In this document: positions 1 to 7,944 of the stretch, one piece after another
Position numbering within the stretch: position 1 is the stretch's first letter
Layout of the letters: each line of letters opens with the position of its first letter
Assembly: GCF_024832785.1 (NCBI RefSeq)
Contig: NZ_CP116615.1
Location: 2,914,001 to 2,978,000, forward strand
From: Fontisphaera persica
GTDB lineage: Bacteria; Verrucomicrobiota; Verrucomicrobiia; Limisphaerales; Fontisphaeraceae
Direction of reading: 5' to 3'
Length of the DNA stretch: 64,000 nt
Notes under the pieces: generated by a model
Seen by the model: the letters and a program-made list of their open reading frames with translations, nothing else
Databases searched by the model: none
Told to the model about the DNA's origin: nothing
Made by a program: the position numbers and the translations under genes

Positions 1-1
1 C

Positions 2-1954
2 GTGCTCAACCTGGGTGCGCGCAATCTTTTCCAGACGGCCCACCGTGGCCAAATCAATGGCCAGCCGCTGCTGGCCCAAGGCGCACAGCAACAACTGGCG
101 CGCCTGCGCCCCGGCCCGCCCGGCAGCCGCAGCGGCTTCCACCCGCCGGTGCTCGTGCTCCTGCGCCTGGCGCAACACATGAGCGTGTTGAGCCAGACCC
201 AGCACATCCAGAATCAACGCCACCGTGCCATCGCCCAGCACGGTGGCGCCGGCAAAGACCGGAATGCGTTTGAGGTGTTTGCCCAGCGGCTTGACCACAA
301 TTTCACAGGTGTCATTGATGCAATCCACCACCAGGCCAAACTGCTGTTGGTCGGCCTGCAACACCACAATGTTGACCGCGCCATTGTCCTCCGCCGCCGG
401 CGGAACTTGAAACACGCGGGACAAATACACCAGCGGCAGCAGCCGTCCCCGCAACCGGCATACCGGCGCGCCCATGATTTCCTCGATTTGCCGGCGGCGT
501 TGGTCCGCCTCCACCCGCACCAGCTCCACCAGGTTGACCTGGGGCACGGCGTAGCGCTCCGTCCCGCAGGTAACCAGCAGGGCGGGAATGATGGCCAGCG
601 TCAGCGGGATTTTGATTTTGACTGTAGTGCCCTGGCCGGGCGTGCTTTCCACATCCACCGAACCGCCCAATTTCTCGATGTTGGTCTTCACCACGTCCAT
701 CCCCACGCCGCGTCCGGAAACATTTGTGACTTTTTCCGCCGTCGAAAACCCGGGCAGGAAAAGCAGGTGAAACGCCTCGCGATCAGTCATCCGATGAGCC
801 TGCTCCGCCGTAATCAATCCTTTCTCCAGGGCTTTGGCCTTGACTTTGGCGGCCTGAATGCCGCGGCCATCGTCGCTGACCTCGATGTTGACCTGTCCGC
901 CTTCATGGAAGGCGCGCAACACCAGCCGCCCCATCTCCGGCTTGCCGGCGGCTTTGCGCTCGGACGGCAGCTCGATGCCGTGGTCCAGCGCGTTGCGGAC
1001 CAGGTGCAACATGGGGTCTTTGATGGCCTCGATAATCGCCCGGTCCAGCTCCGTATCCTGCCCAATCAACTCCAACTGCACCTGCCGCCCCAAGGCCATG
1101 GCCGTGTCCCGCACCACACGCGGAAGTTTGCTCCAGGCATTCTGGATGGGTTGCAGGCGCGTTTTCATCACTTCTTCCTGCAACTCGGTGGTCACCAGAT
1201 TCAAACGCTGCGCCACGGTGTTCAACTGGGTGTTTTCCGCATGGTCGCTGAGCTGCAGGATTTGATTCCGGGCCAGCACCAGCTCGCCCACCAGATTCAT
1301 CAACCGGTCCAGCAGGCCCACATCCACGCGCACATGGCTTTCGGCCATGCTGGAAGTAGCCGAGACCGCCGGGGTGGCGGTGGCAGTCTGTTCACATTCT
1401 TTATTGGCCATATTTGCATTATTTGAAGACTCGCAGACCGGCGCGGGCGCCGGCGTGGCCGGTATGGCAGTGACGGCGGCCGCGGCCGGCTCCGCCGGGG
1501 CCGGGGAAGCCGGGGCAGGCAGGGTGGCCTGCGGCGCGGCAGGGGTTTCCGGGGCGGCAGCCGGAGCTGGCTGGCTTTGCAGCAGGCGATTAATTTTGAG
1601 CGCCAAAGGGGCGTGTTGCAAAGCAGCGTCGTTGCCCTGCGCCTCAATAAGCGTCATGGCCTGCTGCAAGGTGTCCACCAGATTTAACAATAAAGTGGTG
1701 ATTTCCTGGCTCACCGCCATCCGCCCATCCCGCAAACGGCTTAAGAGGTTCTCTCCCGCATGAGTCAGCGCCTCCAGCTTTTTCAAGCCCAGAAAGCCGC
1801 TCGCCCCCTTGATGGTGTGCACCGCGCGGAAGATGCGCGACAAAATCTCCCGGTCCTGGGGATTCTTCTCCAATGCCACCAGGTCCGCCTCCACCTGGGC
1901 AAGATGCTCACGCCCTTCGGCGATGAACTCGCGGGTCAAATCAACGTTGTCCAT
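2..1954 (-). CDS. cheA: Chemotaxis histidine kinase CheA (C-terminus cut by window edge)
   Basis: CheA autophosphorylates and passes phosphate to CheY/CheB-type receivers in a chemosensory array. Reading leftwards from the ATG at 1954, 651 codons stay open to the window edge. The HPt domain (residues 1-110) has the phospho-accepting His near residue 46 in FRAVHTIKG. An Ala/Pro-rich linker (about 140-205) stands where a P2 domain would be. Then come the dimerisation helix (LMNLVGELVLARNQI), the ATPase domain with N box HLVRNALDHGIE and G boxes DDGRGI and GRGVGMDVV, and a CheW-like domain. Near the edge LLLCALGQQRLAIDL looks like the start of a second CheW-like domain. A divergent CheX-like gene lies upstream. 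Family assignment is firm; the 3' end is not visible. Confidence 0.95.
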   Translation of the reverse strand, partial: MDNVDLTREFIAEGREHLAQVEADLVALEKNPQDREILSRIFRAVHTIKGASGFLGLKKLEALTHAGENLLSRLRDGRMAVSQEITTLLLNLVDTLQQAMTLIEAQGNDAALQHAPLALKINRLLQSQPAPAAAPETPAAPQATLPAPASPAPAEPAAAAVTAIPATPAPAPVCESSNNANMANKECEQTATATPAVSATSSMAESHVRVDVGLLDRLMNLVGELVLARNQILQLSDHAENTQLNTVAQRLNLVTTELQEEVMKTRLQPIQNAWSKLPRVVRDTAMALGRQVQLELIGQDTELDRAIIEAIKDPMLHLVRNALDHGIELPSERKAAGKPEMGRLVLRAFHEGGQVNIEVSDDGRGIQAAKVKAKALEKGLITAEQAHRMTDREAFHLLFLPGFSTAEKVTNVSGRGVGMDVVKTNIEKLGGSVDVESTPGQGTTVKIKIPLTLAIIPALLVTCGTERYAVPQVNLVELVRVEADQRRRQIEEIMGAPVCRLRGRLLPLVYLSRVFQVPPAAEDNGAVNIVVLQADQQQFGLVVDCINDTCEIVVKPLGKHLKRIPVFAGATVLGDGTVALILDVLGLAQHAHVLRQAQEHEHRRVEAAAAAGRAGAQARQLLLCALGQQRLAIDLATVGRLEKIARTQVEH

Positions 1955-2171
1955 GAGGCCAGCAATTCCAGAGTTAAACCGGCAAAGGCTCCCATGCCAG
2001 GGAGCAGCAACACGCGTGTTATCGGCACTGACCCGTGCAACTTGAGAAAAAACCGCGTGACAACTATCGGCTAAACTTTTGCCGCCCGATGCCGATAAGT
2101 CGGGCGTGATGATGGAAGCCTGTGCCGCGGCCAGGCAGCCATTGCCGGGTCATTTGATGGGAAACCCTGAG
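1955..2171. promoter_or_regulatory. Divergent cheA / cheX-like intergenic region with dyads
   Basis: This 217-bp spacer separates two divergent chemosensory genes. TTATCGGCA at 2019-2027 recurs inverted as TGCCGATAA at 2090-2098, and a partial copy (CTATCGGC) lies near 2065. CGCCCGA at 2083-2089 can pair with TCGGGCG at 2100-2106. These could be operator or hairpin elements; no regulator is identified. An upstream ATG at 2079 is in frame with the right-hand gene but lacks domain content before residue 32. Confidence 0.3.
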
Positions 2172-3425
2172 ATGAATGTTTATTTTTTAGATGACGGCCA
2201 AAGCCTCTGGCCCTTTGTGCGGGACCGGGTCCTGAGCGAATTGACCAGCCGGGGCCATGAAGTGCTGCCTCGGCAGGATGCCCAGGCACTGCTTGACCTG
2301 CTGCGCAACTCGCATGAGCCATCGGTTACGGTCATCGGGCCTGAGCTGCATGGGCTGAAGGGAATGGAGTGGGTGCGCCGGGTGCGCGCCAGCGAATGCG
2401 CAGTGCGGCCCCACCTGTTGCTGGCGCTGGATGACGACGGAGCTCGCGCAGTCATCGAAGCTCTTCAGGCGGGCGCCGATGATTGCCTGCCGGCCCCGTG
2501 GCAGCCGGATGTCTTTGCCGCGCGGGCCCTGGCCGCCGTCCGCCTGGCCACGCATCAGCGGCAGTTGTTGGACGAGATCAAACAACGGGATCATGTCCTT
2601 TCCCAGATGGTTTCCCCTCTCAAAGGGGAAAACAAAGAAACGGCCGCCAGCATAATTGCCGAAGCGCCCCCTGCCGCGCCTGCCAACGTCAAAGCCACTA
2701 ATGGCGCTTCCGTTAAACACGATCCAAAACAGATACTGGCGGAAATCATGCCCGCCGAGGGCGTGGAGCAGTTGGTGGCAGAAACGCTTTTCTCCATGGG
2801 CTTCAGTGAAAGTGAGCCGGAAATCCGGCCAGACCGCTCGCTGGAAAATCCTTTCAGCCTGGTCCATTTTCTCATCCTGCCGGGAAAAACCTTGTGGCTG
2901 GACCTGCTCCTTGAAGCCGACCGCCCGTCCAGCCGCAAATTATTTGAGGCCTTCAGCGGCATGGATGCCGAAGGCGCTGCTGACAGCGATTTCATGGATG
3001 CCTTGGGGGAGACGTTGAATCTCATTCAGGCCGCCTTGAAAGCCCGTTTCAAAGCGGCCAAGTACGATATTCTGACGCCCATTGTGCCGCAATACGTGCC
3101 GCCAGATAAGTTGCCGCCGGGCATTCATCAATCCATTTACAGCCGCCATTTGTATGCCATGGGCGATATTGAGTTACGTTTCACGTTGTATGTCCATGGC
3201 CGGCCGGTGACCAAAAAGCCGCTCAAGGCGCTGACCCTTGGCGATGTGCTGGTGGAACCGCTGCGGCCGGATGAAGAGTCGGACCTGGTCATCATCAACA
3301 AGGGCACCCTCCTGGCCGGGCGTTATCTCGAAAAAGCCGCCGGCGTGGCCGAAAACGCGCCCCAAAAACTCTACCAGCCCATCGTGGAACCCTCCCTGCT
3401 GGGGCTGGCCGTGTGCAAAAAATAA
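2172..3425 (+). CDS. Degenerate receiver fused to a CheX/CheC-type phosphatase-like domain
   Basis: The product is 417 aa from the chosen ATG; in-frame ATGs at 2079 and 2157 are alternatives. Residues 1-120 align with a receiver: the N-terminal acidic pair is kept (VYFLDDG), but the phospho-acceptor Asp is Gly (TVIGPELHG) and the Lys loop reads DCLPAPWQP, so it probably cannot be phosphorylated. After a linker, nt 2997-3020 encode DALGETLN, matching the DxxxExxN signature of CheC/CheX/FliY phosphatases, with the expected Pro 23 residues after the Asn. The C-terminus (LTLGDVLVEPL onward) vaguely recalls SpoA/FliN-like folds. Its position opposite cheA suggests a phosphatase or adaptor in the same pathway. 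The motif match is seen directly; the function is inferred. Confidence 0.7.
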   Translation: MNVYFLDDGQSLWPFVRDRVLSELTSRGHEVLPRQDAQALLDLLRNSHEPSVTVIGPELHGLKGMEWVRRVRASECAVRPHLLLALDDDGARAVIEALQAGADDCLPAPWQPDVFAARALAAVRLATHQRQLLDEIKQRDHVLSQMVSPLKGENKETAASIIAEAPPAAPANVKATNGASVKHDPKQILAEIMPAEGVEQLVAETLFSMGFSESEPEIRPDRSLENPFSLVHFLILPGKTLWLDLLLEADRPSSRKLFEAFSGMDAEGAADSDFMDALGETLNLIQAALKARFKAAKYDILTPIVPQYVPPDKLPPGIHQSIYSRHLYAMGDIELRFTLYVHGRPVTKKPLKALTLGDVLVEPLRPDEESDLVIINKGTLLAGRYLEKAAGVAENAPQKLYQPIVEPSLLGLAVCKK

Positions 3426-3441
3426 GCGGGGCCTGGCGCAG

Positions 3442-4161
3442 TCAAACCCCCGCGGCTGGCTCGCCGAAAACCTGGCCATCGCGCAGTTCCACCACGCGCC
3501 CCGCCCGCGCCGCTATGCTGGCGTCGTGCGTGGCAATCACCAGCGCCGTCCGGTGCTCTCGCTGCAGTGAAACCAGCAAATCAATAATCTGCCCGCCGGT
3601 CTGGCTGTCCAGATTGCCCGTCGGCTCGTCCGCCAAAATCACGTCCGGCCGGTTGATCAAGGCCCGCGCCAGGGCCACCCGCTGTTGCTCGCCGCCTGAG
3701 AGCTGCCGGGGGCGATGCCGCCAGCGTTCACTCAATCCCACCCGCGCCAGCAGCTCGCGCGCGCGCGCCTCCGCCTCGTCCGCGGGCAACCGCGCCAGCC
3801 GGGCCGGCAGGCAGACGTTTTCCAGAGCATCCAGCTCAGGCAGCAGATGATACGCCTGGAAAACCAGGCCGATATGGCGGTTGCGCATGGCCGCCAATTC
3901 GAGCGCCGACAGCCGATGCACAGGCAGTCCGCGAAAAAAGATTTCTCCCGCGGTGGGCTGGTCCAGGCCGGCCAGCAGATGCAATAACGTGCTCTTGCCC
4001 GCGCCGGAAGCGCCGCGCACGGCCACAAATTCACCCGGTTGCACCTCCAGTGTCACGCCCCGCAGCACCGGCACGGCCTGGCCGTCCACGTGAAAGGTTC
4101 GGCGCACCTCGCGCGCTGCGAGCAACGGCTGGCGAGCGGGGGGCGGGGCAAGCTCACTCAT
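3442..4161 (-). CDS. lolD: Lipoprotein-releasing ABC transporter ATPase LolD
   Basis: LolD drives extraction of outer-membrane lipoproteins from the inner membrane for handover to LolA. The 239-aa protein has all the ABC ATPase motifs: Walker A GASGAGKST, Q-loop VFQAYHLLPELD, signature LSGGEQQRVALARAL, Walker B VILADEPTGNLD and the switch His in VIATHD. The ATG at 4161 overlaps the stop of the upstream permease by 8 bp, so translation is probably coupled. An in-frame extension to 4227 would lie inside the permease and carries no domain. The LolD/MacB/FtsE families are similar, but pairing with a LolC/E permease supports LolD. Confidence 0.9.
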   Translation of the reverse strand: MSELAPPPARQPLLAAREVRRTFHVDGQAVPVLRGVTLEVQPGEFVAVRGASGAGKSTLLHLLAGLDQPTAGEIFFRGLPVHRLSALELAAMRNRHIGLVFQAYHLLPELDALENVCLPARLARLPADEAEARARELLARVGLSERWRHRPRQLSGGEQQRVALARALINRPDVILADEPTGNLDSQTGGQIIDLLVSLQREHRTALVIATHDASIAARAGRVVELRDGQVFGEPAAGV

Positions 4162-5431
4162 ACCGCAGGGCCTCCACCGGATGCAGGCGCATGGCCCGCC
4201 ACGCCGGCAACAAACCGGCGGCCACACACAGCAGCATGGCGCTGCCGCAAATCATCAGCACGTCCCAAGGCATGGTCAAAGCCGGCAGCTCATGAAAGGC
4301 GTAAATGCTCGAAGGAAACAAATCCATGCCGGTGGCCTGATTCATGAAGCGCAAGAATTCATTGCGCCACCGCAACAAGCTCAGCCCAAAGCCCAGGCCG
4401 GCCGCCACGCCCAGCACGCCCACCAACAGGCTCTGGCTGAAGAACAGCCACGCCACCTGACGGTGGGTGGCGCCCAGGCTCTTCAAAATGCCAATCTCGC
4501 GCGTCTTTTGGTACACAAAGGCAATCTGGGTGCCCGTAATGCCAAAGGCCGCCACAATCATCACCACAAACAACACCACAAACATGGCCTGTTTTTCGAC
4601 GGCCAGCGCATTGAGAATCACCGAGTTTTCCTCCATCCAGGTGGAGATGGCCAGCTCGCCCCCCAGCCGCGAGCGCAGCTCCGCCCGCACCCGGTCAGCC
4701 TCCATCGGATTATGCAACATCACCAGCAGCCCGTGCACCAGGTCATCCAAATCATACAAGTCCTGCGCGTTCTCCAGCGACGTGGCAATCACCGTGGCGT
4801 TGTATTCGTAATGGCCCACGTCAAAAATGCCCGTGATGGTGTAATCGTCCGGCAAGATCGCCTGCTCATTGGTCTGGCCCAGGCTCTGGCGCATTTTCTG
4901 CAGATTGCGCGGGGAATACACCGCCAACCGGTCACCCACCGTCACCCCCAAACTGTGGGCGCACTCGCTGCCGATGACCAGGGTGCGTCCCTCCAGATTA
5001 AATTCGCCTGAGCGAATGCTGGCCGGCAGGCGGCTCACCGTCTTCTCCAATGCCGGCTCCACGCCGCGCACATACGGCGTGAATACGACCGGATTACGAT
5101 TGCTGTCCCCCGTCTGCGTTTCCACCAAGACCGGGCCCAACACAAAAGGCGCAACCCCGCGCACATCCGGACATTGCAGAATTTGCTCGCGCAGCCGCTC
5201 CCACCCCCCCAGCGGGGCCTGCGGATGAAAGACCTTGAGATGCGCGTTGAAGCCCAGAATCTTGTCGCGCAGCTCGCGGTCAAAGCCGCTCATGACGCTG
5301 ATGACCACAATGAGCATGCCCACCGCCAGCATCACGCCCACCACCGCGATGAGCGTGATGACCGACACATAGGTACCCCGGGGGCGGAAATACCGCAGCG
5401 CCAGAAACAATTCAAACGGCAGCCTTGACAC
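4154..5431 (-). CDS. LolC/LolE-family lipoprotein-releasing permease
   Basis: This is the integral membrane partner of LolD, 425 aa, about the usual length. The architecture is that of LolC/E: one N-terminal membrane helix (about 22-48, starting VSVITLIAVVG), a large periplasmic domain (about 50-275), then three helices near 278-302, 320-347 and 385-405. The C-terminus WRAMRLHPVEALRYE is the typical FtsX/LolC ending. Only one permease is present, so it probably acts as a homodimer (LolF-like), as in bacteria lacking separate LolC and LolE. It is upstream of and overlaps lolD. Confidence 0.88.
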   Translation of the reverse strand: MSRLPFELFLALRYFRPRGTYVSVITLIAVVGVMLAVGMLIVVISVMSGFDRELRDKILGFNAHLKVFHPQAPLGGWERLREQILQCPDVRGVAPFVLGPVLVETQTGDSNRNPVVFTPYVRGVEPALEKTVSRLPASIRSGEFNLEGRTLVIGSECAHSLGVTVGDRLAVYSPRNLQKMRQSLGQTNEQAILPDDYTITGIFDVGHYEYNATVIATSLENAQDLYDLDDLVHGLLVMLHNPMEADRVRAELRSRLGGELAISTWMEENSVILNALAVEKQAMFVVLFVVMIVAAFGITGTQIAFVYQKTREIGILKSLGATHRQVAWLFFSQSLLVGVLGVAAGLGFGLSLLRWRNEFLRFMNQATGMDLFPSSIYAFHELPALTMPWDVLMICGSAMLLCVAAGLLPAWRAMRLHPVEALRYE

Positions 5432-5587
5432 AGCCCCGTAGCGTCCAAAGCCAGCGCCTTTGTGGCAAGCTTAATGTGTGCCGCGCCGGCGGGAGCCAAC
5501 CGGCAGACAGGCGCTTTCTCCCCTATTGCCTGCATCGCTTCCCTAGTTCCTGCTTGCCCCGTCCGCCCGACAGGGTAGAGTAATTGT

Positions 5588-7900
5588 ATGCGAGAAATGC
5601 CACGAATTTTCCCGGCCAGCGTGTTGTTCTTGAGTCTGTTACTGCCGCTTGCGGCGCAAATCCCCCAGCCCGGCAGCGAGGGCCGAGCCAAACTGCCCTG
5701 GTTGTCCAGTTACACCGAAGCCCTGAAACGGGCCGAGCGCGACAAAAAGCCCATCCTGCTCGATGTGACCACCGACTGGTGCAGTTGGTCCAAGAAAATG
5801 GAGCGGGAGACCTTTGCCGACAAGGAAGTGCAAAAAGAGATGAGCGATTTTCTGCTCGTGCGGCTGAATGCCGAGGAGGAAGCCAACGAAAGCGTGGTCA
5901 AGGAATTCAAGGTGAGCAGCTATCCCACGCTGCTGGTGCTCAATTACAAAGGCGAAGTGGTGGGGCAAGCGGAGGGCTTTCTGGACGTCAAGGACATGAA
6001 GGTGTTTTGCCAGAAATACAAGAGCGTCTTCAAAGGCAATCCCCTGGGCTACAAGGAAGTGCAACTGCCGCCGGAGGACCCCCTGTTTGCCGCGTTGGAA
6101 AAGGCGCGCAAACTCTCGGACAAAGCCCGGGAGCAGGGGTATGCGCAAGTGCTGGATTATTATGAGTGCAAAATTCAGGCCGATGGCCGGGACCGCGCGC
6201 TGATTCGCTCCACCTATTGGGTGCTGGATGACGAGGCGTTCGGGCTGCCTGAACCCGAACGAGTCTATGATTCCGCCCGCTTCAAAATCACCTTAAAATC
6301 CGTGCGCATCCTGAACGAGCGCGGCCAGGGCCGCGAGGTGGATACGCGCCTGGCAAAAATCGAGAATGTGTACTCCGAAGAAAGCATTTATTGGGATGTC
6401 AAACGCATCAGCCTGGACATCCCCGCCGTGAAAAAAGGCCAGATTCTCGACATCATCGAGGAATGGGAGCGGCAGCCTATCATGCCGGGCGAATACTTTA
6501 TGCGCTGGAACACCGGCCTCAAGGTGCTGGTGGACTCCGACATCATCCTCACTTTTCCGAAAAATTTTCCCTTGAAATACAAGGCGCAACGGTGCCCCAC
6601 GCCGGTGGAGGAAAAAATCCTGCCGGATGGATGGGTGCAATGGCGGTTGAAGACCTCCAACTTGGAACCCGCGGAGGTGGAGCCGTACATCTCGCCGCTG
6701 GATTTATGGGAGGGAGTCATTTTTCACACCCGCCTGACGCCGGATGACCTGGCGAAGTGGTACACGGGCCTGTGCAAGGGCCGGGACCAACTTCCGCCGG
6801 AGGCGAAGACGCGCCTGCGGGAAATCCTGGCCAAACACCAGGGGGCTGAAGAGCGGTTGCAGGCCATCATGGATTGGGTGACCAAGGACATTCGCTATGT
6901 CAGCCTGGCGTTCAAAGACTCCACCCATCAGCCGCATCCGGTGAAAGATACCTTGGGCCGCAAATATGGCGATTGCAAAGACCAGTCGCTGCTGGTGATG
7001 GCCCTGTGCCGCGAGGCGGGTTTTCAGGCGCATCTGGTGCTGCTGGGACAGGAGTTTGGGGAGGAGCCGGACCCGGAGACGTTGGCGGTGGAAAAATTTG
7101 ACCATTGCATCGTGCAGGTCAAAACCAAGGAGAAAATCTACTACCTGGACCCCGCCGCCGGGCCGCGAAAAGTCGGCCAAATCGTCAAGCAGTATGCCAG
7201 CCACCCCGCATTAGTCATTGAGGGCAACAAGGGCAGCATCGTGACCCTGCCCCCCTATGACACACAGGCCAATAAGGAGCATACACACGCCATTTTTGAG
7301 ATTACGCCTGAAGGCGGCGGCGTCATCATTGAAAAAATGCGCCGGGAGGGCGAGGCCGCCCGCCGGAGCAAGGAGGAAATCAAGGATACCGGCGTGGACA
7401 AAGTGCGGCGCGTGCTGGAGGAGCGGTTCAAATCCGCCGGGGGCAAGGTGCTGGAGTTCACCATGACCAAACCGACGGATGAAGGCGATGTGTTTGAAAG
7501 TTACTTGAAGGTGCGGTTGCCGCGGGTGGGCATGAAACTGGCCGACGGCCTGATGCTGCAACTGGGCACCACGCCAGCCATTAATCCGGAAATTATCGGG
7601 GAAGAGCGGCAGTACCCGTTTCGGTTTCACGCCACGGACCCCTTGAGGCGCACCTTCGAAATCATCCTGCCTGAGGGAGCCAAACTGGCCGACCCGCCCG
7701 AGTCCATTGAAATCAATGAGCCGTTTCTCAAGGCGTTCCGCAAATTCAAAGTGGAGGACAACAAGATTACCCTGGAGGAGCACTTTGAGTTTCTCACCGC
7801 CCGGTTGCCGGCGTCCGACAAGGACAAGGTGCGTGAAACATTCCGGCGCTGGCATGAAAACCGCACCATGGCCCATCGGATTTCTCTGCCGAAAAAGTAA
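5588..7900 (+). CDS. Secreted thioredoxin-fold / DUF3857 / transglutaminase-like protein
   Basis: The product is 770 aa. A signal peptide occupies residues 1-23 (hydrophobic FLSLLLPLAAQ). Residues 40-140 form a thioredoxin-like domain with cis-Pro motif SSYPTLLVL, but the active site reads WCSWS, so the second Cys is missing and disulphide exchange is unlikely. A DUF3857-like beta domain follows (about 200-390). Then a transglutaminase-like core shows a plausible triad: Cys in YGDCKDQSLL, His in KFDHCIVQV and Asp in YYLDPAAG. DUF3857-transglutaminase proteins are common envelope proteins of unknown substrate; the thioredoxin-like front end is less usual. An in-frame ATG three codons in is also possible. 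It converges on the lamin-tail gene. Confidence 0.8.
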   Translation: MREMPRIFPASVLFLSLLLPLAAQIPQPGSEGRAKLPWLSSYTEALKRAERDKKPILLDVTTDWCSWSKKMERETFADKEVQKEMSDFLLVRLNAEEEANESVVKEFKVSSYPTLLVLNYKGEVVGQAEGFLDVKDMKVFCQKYKSVFKGNPLGYKEVQLPPEDPLFAALEKARKLSDKAREQGYAQVLDYYECKIQADGRDRALIRSTYWVLDDEAFGLPEPERVYDSARFKITLKSVRILNERGQGREVDTRLAKIENVYSEESIYWDVKRISLDIPAVKKGQILDIIEEWERQPIMPGEYFMRWNTGLKVLVDSDIILTFPKNFPLKYKAQRCPTPVEEKILPDGWVQWRLKTSNLEPAEVEPYISPLDLWEGVIFHTRLTPDDLAKWYTGLCKGRDQLPPEAKTRLREILAKHQGAEERLQAIMDWVTKDIRYVSLAFKDSTHQPHPVKDTLGRKYGDCKDQSLLVMALCREAGFQAHLVLLGQEFGEEPDPETLAVEKFDHCIVQVKTKEKIYYLDPAAGPRKVGQIVKQYASHPALVIEGNKGSIVTLPPYDTQANKEHTHAIFEITPEGGGVIIEKMRREGEAARRSKEEIKDTGVDKVRRVLEERFKSAGGKVLEFTMTKPTDEGDVFESYLKVRLPRVGMKLADGLMLQLGTTPAINPEIIGEERQYPFRFHATDPLRRTFEIILPEGAKLADPPESIEINEPFLKAFRKFKVEDNKITLEEHFEFLTARLPASDKDKVRETFRRWHENRTMAHRISLPKK

Positions 7901-7944
7901 ACGCCCACGGCGGGCGCAGGGACGACAGGAGGGCTGCGGTCCCG

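Noticed and set aside
2-1426. 474-codon plus-strand frame at the left edge
   Set aside because: It is the antisense shadow of cheA, whose domains are unmistakable.
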